Shown: piece after piece, positions 1 to 10,880 of the stretch
How the letters are laid out: each line of letters begins with the position of its first letter
How positions within the stretch are numbered: the stretch's first letter is position 1
Assembly: GCA_964006375.1 (NCBI GenBank)
Contig: OZ023265.1
Span: 157,670,118 to 157,734,117 of the forward strand
Source: Tillus elongatus
Taxonomy: Eukaryota; Arthropoda; Insecta; Coleoptera; Cleridae
Direction of reading: 5' to 3'
Length of the DNA stretch: 64,000 bases
Notes under the pieces: generated by a model
What the model was told of the DNA's origin: nothing
The model's input: the letters and a program-made list of their open reading frames with translations, nothing else
Database searches by the model: none
Program-made: the position numbers and the translations under genes

Positions 1-119
1 AGTATTATTTAATTTTACCATTCATTGTGCAGATTGTGCAATTTCTATGAATTTTTAGCAACTTTTTCTATGACAAGTTCATGACGAGATTAAAACTTTT
101 AAGACTTAATTCAATTTGA

Positions 120-430
120 ATAGCCCATCTGGTTGTTTGTTATTGCCCTAACTTCGTGAAACCGTTCCATACTTGTAATATCTTTGCATATTATTAGATT
201 TACATTTATTAACAAACTGAAATATAAGTGAAAATCAAACGAAGGCTGAAACTTAACTGCTTTATTCTGTATAAATATTTCAGGACTCCTTATCAATATG
301 ATACGGAGAAAACGATAATATAAATAAGAATATATACTCTACTACAATATATCACAATACTTAATACAGCCGTAGACTTTTCCCGGTGCTTCACGAGTGC
401 CTGTTTTTTTCTGTAACCGATTTTGACTTT
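120..430 (-). repeat. S repeat copy 1 (Penelope-terminal-like), interrupted
   Basis: Two blocks of a short repeat that recurs in this window: one near 150-175 (plus-strand text contains cgtgaaaccgttccatac) and one near 365-425 (contains gcttcacgagtgc and ttctgtaaccgattttgac). In other copies, for example 8600-8725, these blocks are contiguous, so about 190 bp between them looks inserted or diverged. The repeat is read on the minus strand. No protein is encoded. The link to Penelope-like elements is inferred from the 18.3 kb copy. Confidence 0.45.
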
Positions 431-432
431 AA

Positions 433-723
433 CTAGACGCAGCAAGTTCGTTATGGTATCGAAAATTAAAGCTTCAAATTTCAATAGCCCAATTTGGTGT
501 TAACCTAACGTTCGTTGGCCAGAAACTAGTTTTTCGGGAACATTTTAAGTTTATTTTCAGAAATTTTTTGTACATTTTCAAACAATAAAGCCGTTTTGAT
601 GAAATATGTAGGTTATACTGGTAACCAAATTTCATGCCTGCTTTTTTTAAAAGAAAAAGGGATATTTGTTATTAAAATACATTTTAATGAAAATTCACTA
701 CTATAACGCACTTGCTGCGTCCA
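433..723. mobile_element. R2 copy: ~290 bp element with matching inverted ends
   Basis: The left end reads GACGCAGCAAGTTCGTTATG and the right end is its inverse, CATAACGC-type sequence followed by ACTTGCTGCGTCC. Each end can fold into a small hairpin (ACGCA stem). The internal landmarks ACGTTCGTTGGCCAG and GGTTATACTGGTAACCAAAT recur in every R2 copy. There is no coding capacity and no convincing target duplication. This is best described as a MITE-like non-autonomous element. Its right end lies only about 7 bp from the start of the next R1 copy. Confidence 0.7.
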
Positions 724-729
724 TACTTT

Positions 730-859
730 TTAGTGAATTTTTATTAAAAAAATTCACTAATAGAGAGGTATCGATGGTGAGACTTTGCAAAAATTCTTTC
801 AAATGAGCGCGAATTAGGACCCTAGAACCCATATCCGGGGTCAGTTTGAATTTTTATAT

Positions 860-947
<88 letters not shown>

Positions 948-1222
948 CCGTCTGATAACTCAAAAAATAATTAACCGATTTAGATGAAACTCGGCAAGTG
1001 CCTTTCTTTTATTAATGGCTTGTATGAGTTCGTTGGCCAGGAAAATCAGACGGGGTTTTCCGGAAAAATTTTGAGTTTTCTTTCAAAAAAAAATTTTTTT
1101 CCGAAAATTTCGATAAAATTTGGTCTACATATTGCTTTGGGAAATACCTAACTATGTGCCAAAATTCAGCTTTCTAGGGTTACAGAAAAATGAGCTATTC
1201 AAATTTGAAACATTTATGTTCA
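730..1222 (+). mobile_element. R1 copy 1 (head, TA core, truncated body)
   Basis: R1 is the dominant repeat of the window. This copy starts with the terminal hairpin (TAGTGAATTTTT / AAAATTCACTA, 731-760). The conserved head follows (AATGAGCGCGAATTAGGACC, then CCATATCCGGGGTCAG), then the (TA)n core at 863-943. The body opens with GATAACTCAAAAAATAATT and contains GAGTTCGTTGGCCAGGAAAA. The copy breaks off near 1222 before the usual ACGCACTTGCTGCGTCC end. It is non-coding. Confidence 0.7.
863..943. repeat. (TA)n microsatellite, core of R1 copy 1
   Basis: About 40 uninterrupted TA dinucleotides, flanked on the left by the R1 head and on the right by GTATCCGTCTGATAACTC. Confidence 0.98.
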
Positions 1223-1862
1223 AATCATAAGTACGTGGTTGCTGTTGGTTAGTCAATGCTTCTCTTATTAACTCATGAAATTCATTTTTAAGTTTCCGAG
1301 AAATGTCAATAATACTGAATTCACTGATTGTTAATCATTGGAAGCATTTACGATTATATATAACCCTATTGTAATTTTTTATCATTTATCACCTCTGTAG
1401 TATAATTATTTTTTTCCTTACAACTCGCAGCGTTTTTAGTCAATTGTTGTTATTAATAGTCAATAGTTTCTTTCCGAATACACACACCTTCCATTGACTT
1501 CTGCTTCTGCCGCTGTTACAGTCCTTTTATTTAGAGGTAGAGTTGTAACCACTCATACAAACAGTGTTTTTTAACCACGTGGCTGGGGGACTGACCGAAT
1601 TCATTCCCAGTTGCTGTTGATTTACTCATATTCTCTTAATATGTTTTGAAGATGTGGTGTCTACTTCATTCCAAGTCACTATTAACCGACTATTTATGAA
1701 ATCAAATAAGTAAATTAAATCGTATGTCATAAAATATGTAGTGTATTAAGACAAGGGAAAAAGAAATAAAAGATATATAACTGTGCACATTTTGATTATA
1801 TTTTAGGGTGCTTGAGAGAGGTATTGTCACAGCATAATATCTTATTAAAGTTCATTTGTAAA
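1223..1862. other. Unassigned AT-rich DNA
   Basis: No coding frame, RNA gene or repeat of the recognised families seen. The sequence is AT-rich and unremarkable. Confidence 0.6.
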
Positions 1863-1880
1863 TAGGTTTAATTTTTGTAT

Positions 1881-1963
<83 letters not shown>

Positions 1964-2412
1964 AACTCAAAAAATAATTAACCGATTTTGATGAAACTTG
2001 GCAAGTGCCTGTCTTTTATTAATGGCTTGGATGAGTTCGTTATCCAGAAAAATCAGACGGGGTTTTCCGGAAAAATTTTGAGTTTTCTTTCGAAAAATTT
2101 TTTTTCTCCGAAAGTAACAAAGCTGTTTCAATGAAATTTACTATATATGTTGCCTCAACCTTACTACGTACCAAAATTCAACTTTCTAAGTTTAGAGAAA
2201 ATTGAGTTATTCAAATTTTAAATTTTCTTTCGAAAAAAATTTTTTTCTTCGAAAATTACAAAGTTATTTTAATGAAATTTTGTGGATATCTTGCCTTAGG
2301 AAAAACCTTACTACGTATTGAAATTAAACTCTCTAAGTTTATAGAAAATTGAGTTATTTAAATTTGAAGCATTTAATAAAAATTCACTACCATAACGCAC
2401 TTGCTGCGTCCC
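1863..2412 (+). mobile_element. R1 copy 2 (5'-truncated, intact 3' end)
   Basis: Begins within the head just before the core, has a (TA)n array at 1884-1960, then the full body from GATAACTCAAAAAATAATTA. The body holds two imperfect repeats of a GAGTTATTCAAATTT-type block (near 2205 and 2350). It ends with AAAATTCACTACCATAACGC followed by ACTTGCTGCGTCC at 2412. Together with the minus copy at 63.2-63.9 kb it defines the short, apparently complete R1 form. Confidence 0.72.
1884..1960. repeat. (TA)n microsatellite, core of R1 copy 2
   Basis: Uninterrupted TA run immediately before GATAACTC. Confidence 0.98.
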
Positions 2413-2880
2413 GAGTTTTTTTATATTCATACAATTGGTCGTATGGTACACAACCGTAGCTATGTAAAAAATTATATGCTTTATGATTTTTCTTGGCATA
2501 TGCAAATGCAGCTATGTCAGCTTTGTAAGCGCTTCACGGTCTGCGATCTACATTCTCTACCAACTGGCGTGACTTTTCTGACGTTCACTTTGTTTGAATT
2601 ATCGCTGCCCGCAATCTGTGTATGAAATATGTATTCAATCTCCTAAAAGGCATACATTTCTCTTAGAAGTTATTCTATAAATATAGGACGGCAAGGTTCT
2701 TACACGTGGCTGCTTTGTACCAATGCTTCCTTCTAGTTTAATGTGAAATTAAATATTTAAAAATTTTCATTGGTAAAATAATTTTATAGCAATGGCTTAA
2801 ATATGTTTAAAATACCACTAACTAGTAGGAACTTATACTTATAGAATTCATACAAGGACAACATGTTTCCAGATTTTACA
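2413..2880. other. Unassigned flank of LINE-A
   Basis: No supported gene. A short open frame at 2401-2625 has no recognisable motif and begins inside the R1 terminus. The 5' UTR of LINE-A may start in here, but I cannot place its boundary. Confidence 0.5.
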
Positions 2881-2891
2881 TATTGAACAAG

Positions 2892-3800
2892 ATGGCGGCC
2901 AGTGAGTCGGTTTTAGTGAATGAGCTGAACAAAATGAAGAAAAATGAACCAATTGATGTTCTAGTGTCGAAAAAGTTACCACAAAATTTTTGTGAAAATC
3001 AAATACTTAAAGAATTTATAAAAGATTTGGTTCTGCGAGTCAAGTGTAGTGCACAAGGTGACGAAGAATTTTACGATTCCATTAACACCGTGCCCAGTAA
3101 TGGCGACTGCAACCAACGTTCATGTATTGAAAATAGGCTGAAATGTCAATTTGTGCAACGAGAAATCGGAGTAACAAGGGAACTGATGTCACAGATGGAA
3201 AAGAGGATTTGTGATCAGGAGTTTATTATTTCGTTATTAAAAACAGAAAGTAGCCGTTCAAATAAAGTTGTGAGTAAAACCGCGCCATTAATTGCAATCA
3301 ACTACAGAGATAAAGATATTCCCACAATTAAAAATACTGGCCCCACAAAAGAGACAGATAACAAAAATAGATTGCAAAAACAAAAGTCGACTGACAGTGA
3401 TAACGTCGGTGCGATGGCTGGAAAGCCGAACTCGTCTGTGAACAGCGGTGGATTTCAATCGCCGGTAAGGAGAAAACATCAACAGGTGATTACGGGTAAA
3501 AGCGGCTACTCTGCTGCTGCCAAAATACGGGGAGCAGATGAGGTTTCCTGGATATTTGTGGGGAGAGTAAGGGGCGACGTGGATGTATCTGTGATGGAGG
3601 AGGTTTTTGCGGAAAACTGGCCGACATTAAAGTGTGAGTGCTTTAAACTTGTATCGAAAGGTAACAATACTAGTTTTAGAGTGAGTGTCCCGAAAGAAAA
3701 CAAAAGTGATATCTTCGACGAGGAAAAGTGGCCTACTGGTGTAATAGTGAAAGATTACATATTTTTTCACAAGAGAACTGAGCCGCGACCAACAGAGTGA
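2892..3800 (+). CDS. LINE-A ORF1 protein (open)
   Basis: An uninterrupted frame of about 300 residues. The ATG at 2892 is the likely start; an in-frame TTG lies 9 bases upstream. The N-terminal third is lysine/glutamate-rich and probably helical (residues about 10-120). The middle is low-complexity and basic (about 120-210). The C-terminal domain opens with SWIFVGRVRGDVDVSVMEEV and ends around WPTGVIVKDYIFF. Such a C-terminal fold, with a FVG start, a SFRV strand and a W-P-x-G-V end, is seen in ORF1 proteins of insect CR1/Jockey-type LINEs, where ORF1 packages element RNA. The residue positions are read directly; the function is inferred from family position. It is the only LINE-A frame without a visible break. 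No zinc knuckle is evident. Confidence 0.7.
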   Translation: MAASESVLVNELNKMKKNEPIDVLVSKKLPQNFCENQILKEFIKDLVLRVKCSAQGDEEFYDSINTVPSNGDCNQRSCIENRLKCQFVQREIGVTRELMSQMEKRICDQEFIISLLKTESSRSNKVVSKTAPLIAINYRDKDIPTIKNTGPTKETDNKNRLQKQKSTDSDNVGAMAGKPNSSVNSGGFQSPVRRKHQQVITGKSGYSAAAKIRGADEVSWIFVGRVRGDVDVSVMEEVFAENWPTLKCECFKLVSKGNNTSFRVSVPKENKSDIFDEEKWPTGVIVKDYIFFHKRTEPRPTE

Positions 3801-3837
3801 CTGTGACGTCTTACTAGATAATGAAATCACAACAGTA

Positions 3838-6652
3838 AGTAGCAATGTTTTTAACTTTTCTGACGCAAACAGGTGCACTTCCGGTGACCCTATTCTAAAT
3901 TGTGACGTTAGGCAGATAGACTTGCTGCATATAAACATTCAGTGTTTGTCAAATAAAATTAATATTTTAGAACTGTTTCTTGAAAGAACTAAATCGCGAT
4001 TTATTTGTATCTGTGAACATTGGTTAACACAATCAAATTGTAATGCTGTGGCTCTTGATGGTTATGTCAAAGTCGATGTATTTGTACGAACGATCCACCG
4101 ACACGGTGGGTCAATTATTTACGACACTGAAGCATCTGCACAGAAATGTAAACCATTGGCTTATTTAAATAGACTTTCAGTTGAGCTTGATTTTGAATGT
4201 GCTGCTATACTATATGATAAACAGACATGTATTGTTAATATTTATAGGTCGCCTGCAGGCAACTTTGGGGGATTTTGCGATCTATTGTGTAAACTCCTCA
4301 AAATTGTTATTTAAGATACAAATTTGTTTATGTAACAGGTGACTTCAACATAAATAAGGATGGATTGCTTGATTATAAAATAATAGACAATCTATTTCAT
4401 TCTTACAATTTAACTTCTCTTGTCAATACTCCGACAAGGGTCTTTAGATCGGGTGACATCTTGAGTAGTGGTAGCATTGATTATGTATTCACAAATATTG
4501 AGGGTGTTGTTGTAGACAATTTTGGCAGTTACGTTTCCCGTAGCGAACGGAATTGGCCAGTCTTCCATAGAGGCTAAAAGAGAAATTGTCTTTCGACCTC
4601 TAAATGAAATGACAATTAACGAATTTAAAACTCGTTTTGCGAGCACATACGATTTCAATTTGAGTGAAATTGAGGATGTAGACATGGCATTTAAAAAAAT
4701 TTTCGACACTTTTGTCTGGTGCTTTGAGGTAGCTTGTCCGAAAACTAAAAAAGTTTTAAATTCCGGTTTTAACCTAAAATATCGAAACAAGTTTTCACCA
4801 AATCTGCTACAGGGAGATTAACGCTATGTATAAAGTAATTAAAGCGGAGGTAAATAGGAAAAACAAAACTACACAGCATCTTATATTTGTAACGCCCCAA
4901 ATAAAACTAAAGCACTATGGCAGCTTGTTAATCTTAAGAAAAACAAACCAAGTGAGGAGCACTGCATTTCGAATTTACTATACGAAAACAAAAATATAAC
5001 TAGTGGGGTAGAAATTGCTGAGGCACTTGCCGGATATTTTTCAGGTGTTGCTGAGAGGAAGCTCATGTTGCATTTCGGGGGCCAGATGTCTGATAGCTGC
5101 ACAGCCGAACAATATAAGCCCAAAACCTTTTTTATAACACCTTTAACTGAATGTGAAGTTATTGAGATGATCAACGAGCTTCCTAATAAAAAATCAAGCG
5201 GCTTTAATGATGTTCCAATAAAAAATATTAAGCAATGTGCTGCTGAGCTTGCCGCGCCACTTACAAAGATTATAAATTCCTGTATATGTCTGGGAAAATT
5301 CCCTGACATATTGAAACTGGCCGTGGTTGTTGCTGTGTTGAAGGTGGGAGACAGTACCAATTTGGAGAACTATCGTCCCATCTCTATATGAAGCATTTTT
5401 TCAAAGATCATAGAAAGGTCAGTACATAGAAGGATGGTCAAGTTTTTAAACGTTAATAATATTATATCACCATCACAGCAGGGATTTAGAACTGATCATT
5501 CTACAGAAACTGCCCTTATCGAATACATTCAATATGTAAATGAAAGAATGGACCTCAACTACATTGTGGTGACCTTATTTTTTGACCTGTCTCGTGCCTT
5601 TGACACAGTAAATCCTTTTTTTTGTTAAGGAGAAGATGTGGGCGTTGGGGATAAGAGGCACTTGCAACGACCTTCTACTTTCGTATCTCACCAACAGACA
5701 GTTGCTTGTAAAAGCGAATAATATTAATTCCCAAAGATATAGAGTAAGTATGGGCACACCCCAGGGAAGTGTCATTGTCCCACTTTTGTTTACACTCTAT
5801 GTAAACGATTTGCCACAATTTATACAAGACGGAAAAGTTTTCATGTATACCGATGACACTTCTATTGTTGTCTACGGCAAGATGGTGGAGGAAACTGAAT
5901 TAAAATTAAAATCAGTGGTACAATCTTTTGATGAGTGGTGTTATAGAAATCGACTCATTTTAAACTATGACAAGACTTTTTCTCTTGAAATGCATAACTG
6001 CCACCGAAGAGAGAGGATGTGCGGCAGCACTATTTTGGTGAATGGAAATGCTGTGCAATTCAAAAAGGTGGCAAAATTTTTGGGTGTTAGAATTGACAGT
6101 AGCCTGTTATATATAGACCAGATTGATCACGTGTGCAAAAAATTAAATTCCGCGTTTTATGCAATTTTGATGCTTAAAGATTCCTTAAGCTCGGAACATC
6201 TGCTGAAAGTCTATTACGCGGCTGTCTATTCACATCTGAGTTACGGTATCATTATCTGGGGCCAATCTTCGGACTGCCATAGAATATTTGTGCTACAGAA
6301 ACGAATCCTGAGATTAATATACAATCTACCTTATGAGCACCCTTGTCGTGACATTTTCAAGAAAAATAACATTATGACGTTAACATCAGTTTATTTGTTC
6401 CATCTGTTAACTTACATTCATAAAAACAAGAGAAAATTTGTTATCAACTCGGATTTTCATAAGCACAACACTCGTGAAAAAAATACTTTTCACCTGAATA
6501 AATGTCACCATTCTTTTTTTAAGAAGTCGCCATGTTATGCGGGTTGCTTTTTGTATAACCAGCTGCCTTGTTCTCTGAAGGACACAAATTGTACAAAAAA
6601 ATTTAGAAAGCAACTGAGGGTTGCTTTAATTACTCATAGTTTTTATAGTTGA
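3838..6652 (+). pseudogene. LINE-A ORF2: endonuclease and reverse transcriptase, broken
   Basis: The endonuclease domain starts near 3900 (LLHINIQCLSNKINILE, then CICEHWLT) and continues after a stop near 4314 with the TGDFNI motif at about 4337-4356. The RT follows at about 5065-6000: KKSSGFNDVP, NYRPISI, QQGFRTDHST, DLSRAFDTV, GTPQGSVIVP and MYTDDTS. The last is a YTDD variant of the usual F/YADD catalytic box. The C-terminal part to 6652 is LINE-like thumb and tail. Frame changes occur near 4315, 4530, 4820-5060 and 5625, and there is a stop near 5389. These breaks make the copy non-functional. No RNase H domain follows the RT. RT strand order and motifs are clear; the exact clade (CR1/L2 versus Jockey) is uncertain. 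Confidence 0.85.
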
Positions 6653-6828
6653 ATTTTGTGAAGCTGTACTGTGAACGTATCTTTTTTGTTGTGATGTGAA
6701 GCTCGTTAGATTTTAGATTTTTGGACACGTACCCTTGTGATAAGTTGTGATACGTTCTTTATCTTTATCTTTTTTATCTTGTAAGTTTTTGACTTGTCCG
6801 ATTTACAATAATTGTAACTAAATGACCA

Positions 6829-6854
6829 AATAAATATTATTATTATTATTATTA
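6829..6854. repeat. (ATT)n 3' tail of LINE-A
   Basis: AAATAAATATT followed by several ATT units ends the element. Short tandem tails of this kind mark the 3' end of CR1-like and some other LINEs. Confidence 0.75.
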
Positions 6855-7149
6855 CAGCACAAAGATTACACGATTGAAATTGAATCACGGGTGCTTTCCA
6901 TGCCACTTGCATAAAATTGGCGTCACTAATATTTCAAACTTCATCTGTGACAACTTTTATGTCGCGGATTTGAACCACATAATATTCCAATGCAGTCACT
7001 ATAATATTCCCCGTGAGAAATTTTGGTCAACCATTTCTGAGCTTAAAATTGAACTTCCAACAAATTTAGCAACATTATTGAGTACCGCTAATTTGGAGAT
7101 TTTTAACACTATTGTATCACTCATCTGCCAGGCTCACATCACTGTTTAA
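6855..7149 (+). pseudogene. RNase H-bearing LINE, terminal-domain fragment
   Basis: An open frame of about 95 residues reads ITRLKLNHGCFPCHLHKIGV, then a spaced Cys/His-like stretch and ADLNHIIFQCSHYNIPREKF. It closely parallels the minus-strand fragment at 58024-58329 (TRLKFNRGQFPADLNK, ADLNHIIFVCPRHQNLR). This domain lies downstream of RNase H in I/R1-type non-LTR elements. Only the C-terminus is present and no upstream part is seen before LINE-A. It is therefore either a 5'-truncated insertion or the target of the LINE-A insertion. Confidence 0.7.
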
Positions 7150-7740
7150 AAATAATTTCCTTTTCTCAAACCTTATAAATTTTAGATAAAAATGTGTAGC
7201 TAAAAATATATGTGGAAAATTTACATCGTAACTGCTTAGTATATTTGTAAATATTTTAGTTGAGATTAATTATTAAGGCACCTACTGCTTTGCCTACTCT
7301 TTTGACGCAACACATTTAGTTGTCCAGTCTTTGTTTGTACATTTTAAATGCCATGATGGACACGTTGGCGAGAAGCGTGTGTCCCTACTCTCGTCCCATA
7401 ATATGAATAAGTTTTAATGAAAATGACACTTTTGTAGGTAAAGTCATGTAATTGTACATGAAATGTAAAAAGAATTACTTAGAAATGTAGGACCATGTTG
7501 CTGTCCCTGAGCTTACGTCGAAAAATTTCACCTGATTCGGATTAGAATTCTAGCCAAATCGGTTAAGACCTTTTTTTTAGAACTTTGTCGGTTTAATTTA
7601 AATTTCTGTGGCCAACGAACGTAAAGTTCCAAGCCAACCTAACACACACACACACATATGTAAACTGGCGGGTCCAAAAGTAATGATACATAGCAGCAGC
7701 ATATTTTTGGCATTGACGCAATTTAGCAAATTCATTTGTT
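7150..7740. other. Unassigned; probable LINE 3' UTR and R2-like scrap
   Basis: No coding frame. The first part may be 3' UTR of the preceding LINE fragment. Around 7540-7625 the plus strand contains GTGGCCAACGAACGT, the inverse of the R2 landmark ACGTTCGTTGGCC. A short (CA)n run is at 7642-7656. Confidence 0.5.
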
Positions 7741-7744
7741 TGCT

Positions 7745-8575
7745 GTACTTTTTGTGATTTTTTATTGATTTACGAGAACTGCAGTTTCGAACCGTCCTGG
7801 TTCGTCATCAGCACGCTGCTGACTGTGATCGCTCCTGTGTGGTCTACGTATGAGATTGTACGTGGCGCCTGCGCGTTGAGCATCTATTGGTCGGTTTACT
7901 GTTCTTTGATTGGTTGTGCTTTCGGACTGTGTCGTGTGTATCTGCCCTGTCTTGAGCACTGTGGTTTGATAATTTGTCTATTTGTATGGCCTTTATTAAG
8001 TTTTGTTTAAATGTTTGTACGTGGAATTGTTCTGGAGTTAACTGTTTCTTATTGTTAGTTTGTTGAATGTAGTATTGTTCCCAGATTTACATTTTTTTCT
8101 GGACTTTAATATGTTTCATTAGTTGCAATTAGGTGATGTCTGGTTTTTGGTGTTTTGTATTGTAAATGTGTGTGGCTACGCAGCTAGGCATGTGGATTTT
8201 ATCTAATGCTGTTATATGTTCCTTGAATCTTGTTTTTATTGAATTTTTTGTCATTCCTATATATTTTTTATTGCATGTGTTACATTCTCGTGGATATATT
8301 CCGTTTAATTCATGTGGGTTGTGTTCTTGTTTTTTATTTATTTTGTTTATTATTTTGTTATTGGTTTTGAATCTCATTTTTAGGTCAAATTGTTAGAGTG
8401 TTTGTGTTAGTTTTTTGATGTGGTGGTTATAAGTGAATGTTGTGTATTTTGTGTTTGTTTCTGGTGTTTTGTTCTCGGTTTTGTTAATTTGTTTGTTTTT
8501 GATTTGTTTTACTAGCGTTTCTATTGTTTTCTTGTTGTATTCAAAAAATGGATAAATCCGAGCCCTGGTAATGAC
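7745..8575 (-). mobile_element. Penelope-like element, 3' part only
   Basis: The minus strand encodes the end of a Penelope-type polyprotein: a linker, a GIY-YIG endonuclease domain and a C-terminal tail rich in polar residues. The tail runs to about 7745 with several stops. No reverse transcriptase part is present. The upstream side meets an S repeat near 8580. The end carries CTGATGA...GGTTCGAAAC on the minus strand (about 7785-7812), discussed as a hammerhead-like motif. Confidence 0.75.
8129..8575 (-). pseudogene. GIY-YIG endonuclease domain of Penelope-like polyprotein
   Basis: Reading from about 8575, the linker contains YPFFEYNKKTIETLVKQIKN. Near the frame break at about 8395 come KKLTQTL and FKTNNKI, typical of the region just before GIY-YIG. 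The domain itself shows GIYPRECNTCNKKYIGMTK with the GIY and YIG pairs separated by a Cys-x2-Cys, followed by TRFKEHITAL and THIYNTKHQ. In Penelope-like retroelements this endonuclease is fused behind the RT and acts in integration. The frame has at least one shift or stop and lacks RT, so it is a dead fragment. Confidence 0.8.
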
Positions 8576-8589
8576 ATAGGTGAGAAATT

Positions 8590-8725
8590 GATTAATAGTT
8601 GTGGCCCTTACTTGGTGAAACCGTTTCATACTAAATACGGACGTAGAAACTATTTCTGTGGCTTCACAAATGTTTGTTTTTTCTCTGTAACCCGATTTGC
8701 CACTTTAAAGCCTCACCAGACAGGG
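8590..8725 (-). repeat. S repeat copy 2
   Basis: The plus strand shows CCTTACTTGGTGAAACCG, then GGCTTCACAAATGTTTG and CTCTGTAACCCG, the same blocks as the 18.3 kb copy in inverse. It abuts the Penelope-like fragment, which supports the idea that S is a terminal part of a Penelope-like family. The CTGATGA-like core is degenerate here (CTGGTGA). Confidence 0.6.
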
Positions 8726-8759
8726 GAAAATTCAATTGATTTTTTATACGTATTCACGT

Positions 8760-9776
8760 CAACTACAAATAAATATCAGTTGCTATGTTTTGGTAAAAAA
8801 AAAACACATATTCTTAAAAAATAAAATATAAATAAAATTGAAAGTTGACGTTTTCATAATGTCTACGTAATGTGGGTCTATATTTAACATAAAAATAGAA
8901 TCAAACCATAACAATAATAACTATAACAACAATTACAATTACAACAATAAAATAACTAAACATTAACAGCAATAAATCAGAATCTATACAACGAAAATAT
9001 CCACACACATCAATATTTTATCTTATTACAACAACAGTCTGAGTCAAAGTAATTTTGTTTTCGACGAATTTTAATCTGCTGTACCTTTGAAACAAAGTAA
9101 CATCTAAACTTTTAGGCAAGGAATTTGCTATGACATCTTCTACCAATTTTGTGAGACCTTGTATATTATGCTTGATACTGTAACATTTTATCGTATTATC
9201 GCCAACCAGTAAACAGAATTCCAGTTGACAATTGTTAGTTTCACTTGCTTAATAAATAATTCCTAGTAGATGAGCGGATTTCTAATCAAGAATAGTTTCA
9301 TTTACGGGGTTTAGTTTTTAAGTGAGTACGGCGAAGTTAATAATTAATCAAGAAATTCAACAAAATCCTCTGGTTGGTTAACTTCAGATGGCTTCGCTGA
9401 TCCGCAGTAGAACCCAATTTGCCGCCCGGGCTTCCAAAAGACGTCAATGCCGCTTGTTTTATTTTCTTTCTCAGATTTCAGTCTTCCAGTATCAATATTT
9501 TGTAATGATTTCTGACACAGAGATGGAAGACTTCAATTGGGAAATCTAATTCTCCGGCGCGCTATCCGATTCCTTAATAAAATCCTGATGCACTCTCAAT
9601 AAATATATTGATTGTCAATTTTATTTTACAGGAAACGCCTGGAAACTGGGTAACTAGCCGATTCAGCAAAGTTTCCTGATTATTGATCATGAAGTTTAAA
9701 TTGGTATCCACGGATGGCAGGAAATATAAGATATACAGGGTGCTACATAAGCAAAAATGTTTAGAAATAATGCAAA
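8760..9776. other. Unassigned DNA
   Basis: No supported gene. A slightly GC-richer patch at about 9360-9560 has no recognisable coding motif. ATACAGGGTGCTACA near 9733 resembles the end of mariner-type elements, but no partner end was found. Confidence 0.5.
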
Positions 9777-9835
9777 AAATCTGAACGCAGCTGGTTCATT
9801 ATGGTAGTCAGTTTTTATAAAAATATTTCAAATCA
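9777..9835. repeat. R2-like terminus, degenerate
   Basis: CTGAACGCAGCTGGTTCATT followed by ATGGTAGTCAGTTTTTATAA aligns with the R2 left end (GGACGCAGCAAGTGCGTTAT, then GGTAGTGAATTTTCAT). No matching right end follows. Confidence 0.45.
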
Positions 9836-10680
9836 CGAAAATTAGGAAAAAAGGTACTTTTGTAACGTCTGACACGTTTTACAGCTTACATATTCTCACA
9901 CTAAGTGGGATGTAAGACACGAAGCACGTGCGGCCACGTCGTTGCGGAACCGAGTAGTATGTTGTCACGGCAGCTCCAAATAAGACAGAATGTTAAAAAA
10001 TAGAGACTGTATACAACCAACTAACAATTTAGTGAATTGTCAGCCCTGGCCCATTTCTACCCTAATAACGTGCATTGGCACATGATTAAATTATTTTCTT
10101 AGTCAGGGAAATTTATTATTTTCTTAATCAATGAAATTTATTCCTTTCCTACTCAATGAACTTTGTAATATAACGTTTTAAATTCATGCCCATAGAAACA
10201 CACATATTCACTGGCATTGTTCATGAATATCAACTGAATAGCGACAGTTGGTAGCCGGTTTTAACTGCATTTTCTTTTGTCAGATAAGAAAATGCTTTAT
10301 GAGACCCTGCACCCTTCCGCTCGATCTCTTTTCAACAAAAATTGTAACAACAGTAAAGATGTTAAGAACAACTAGCTAAGAGAAAAAGCAGCACGCTCAT
10401 ATGGGGTGCGTTAGGTTAAATAATTTGCTATCTTAAACGCTGTTTTTGTTGTAACAATAGATGATAACTGCTTATGTGATTGCTCTGTTTGATGCTTTTT
10501 TTTTGGTTTTGTTTCTGGTAGCTTGTTGCGTTATTCTCGTACAGTCTTATTTTTACTAAATAATTAATACAGATTAACTTTGTTTCTAACGATGATTCCT
10601 TACAAGCGTATCGCACATGAATAAGCTCAAATGAAACAATGTATTTAGACGGAGTCAAATATTTTGAGCTTTCCCGTTTG
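9836..10680. other. Unassigned DNA
   Basis: Nothing supportable seen; scattered short frames lack motifs. Confidence 0.5.
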
Positions 10681-10880
10681 GAGGGCCTCGTAAACATCAG
10701 CATTATGGAAGCACCTTAACACAATCGTTTGGGGAGCCCCATTCGAAATCATTGTTTATTGAGGGCCACGTTCAACGTCACGATTACGGGAGCCCCATTC
10801 AACACCGTTATGAAGCCACATCAGCTACATCGCTTTGAGGGCCCAGTTCATTCTTATGGCAGCCTTATCCGACGCCATGC
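10681..10880. repeat. Degenerate minisatellite, unit about 25 bp
   Basis: About seven or eight imperfect units related to GAGCCCCATTCAACATCATT plus ATGG. GAGGGCC or GAGCCCC-like starts recur near 10681, 10708, 10734, 10761, 10788, 10812, 10836 and 10858. Unit lengths vary between about 23 and 29 bp. The patch is clearly more GC-rich than its surroundings. The unit is not a multiple of three, so protein repeats are unlikely. Confidence 0.55.

Larger units (their letters stand above)
2883..6854 (+). mobile_element. LINE-A: two-ORF non-LTR retrotransposon, degenerate
   Basis: ORF1, then an apurinic-type endonuclease and a reverse transcriptase in that order, followed by a short 3' UTR and an (ATT)n tail at about 6830-6854. 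This order and the simple-repeat tail are typical of CR1/L2/Jockey-type LINEs. The copy is nearly full length but carries several stops and frameshifts across ORF2, so it is not autonomous now. Directly after the tail comes an RNase H-region fragment of a different LINE in the same orientation, which suggests nested insertion. I could not find a target-site duplication. Confidence 0.85.

Noticed and set aside
8129..8377. Stand-alone GIY-YIG nuclease or intron homing endonuclease
   Set aside because: The flanking residues (linker and C-terminal tail) match Penelope-like polyproteins and the frame is broken.
9360..9560. GC-richer patch as a host exon
   Set aside because: No frame of useful length with recognisable motifs and no convincing splice sites.
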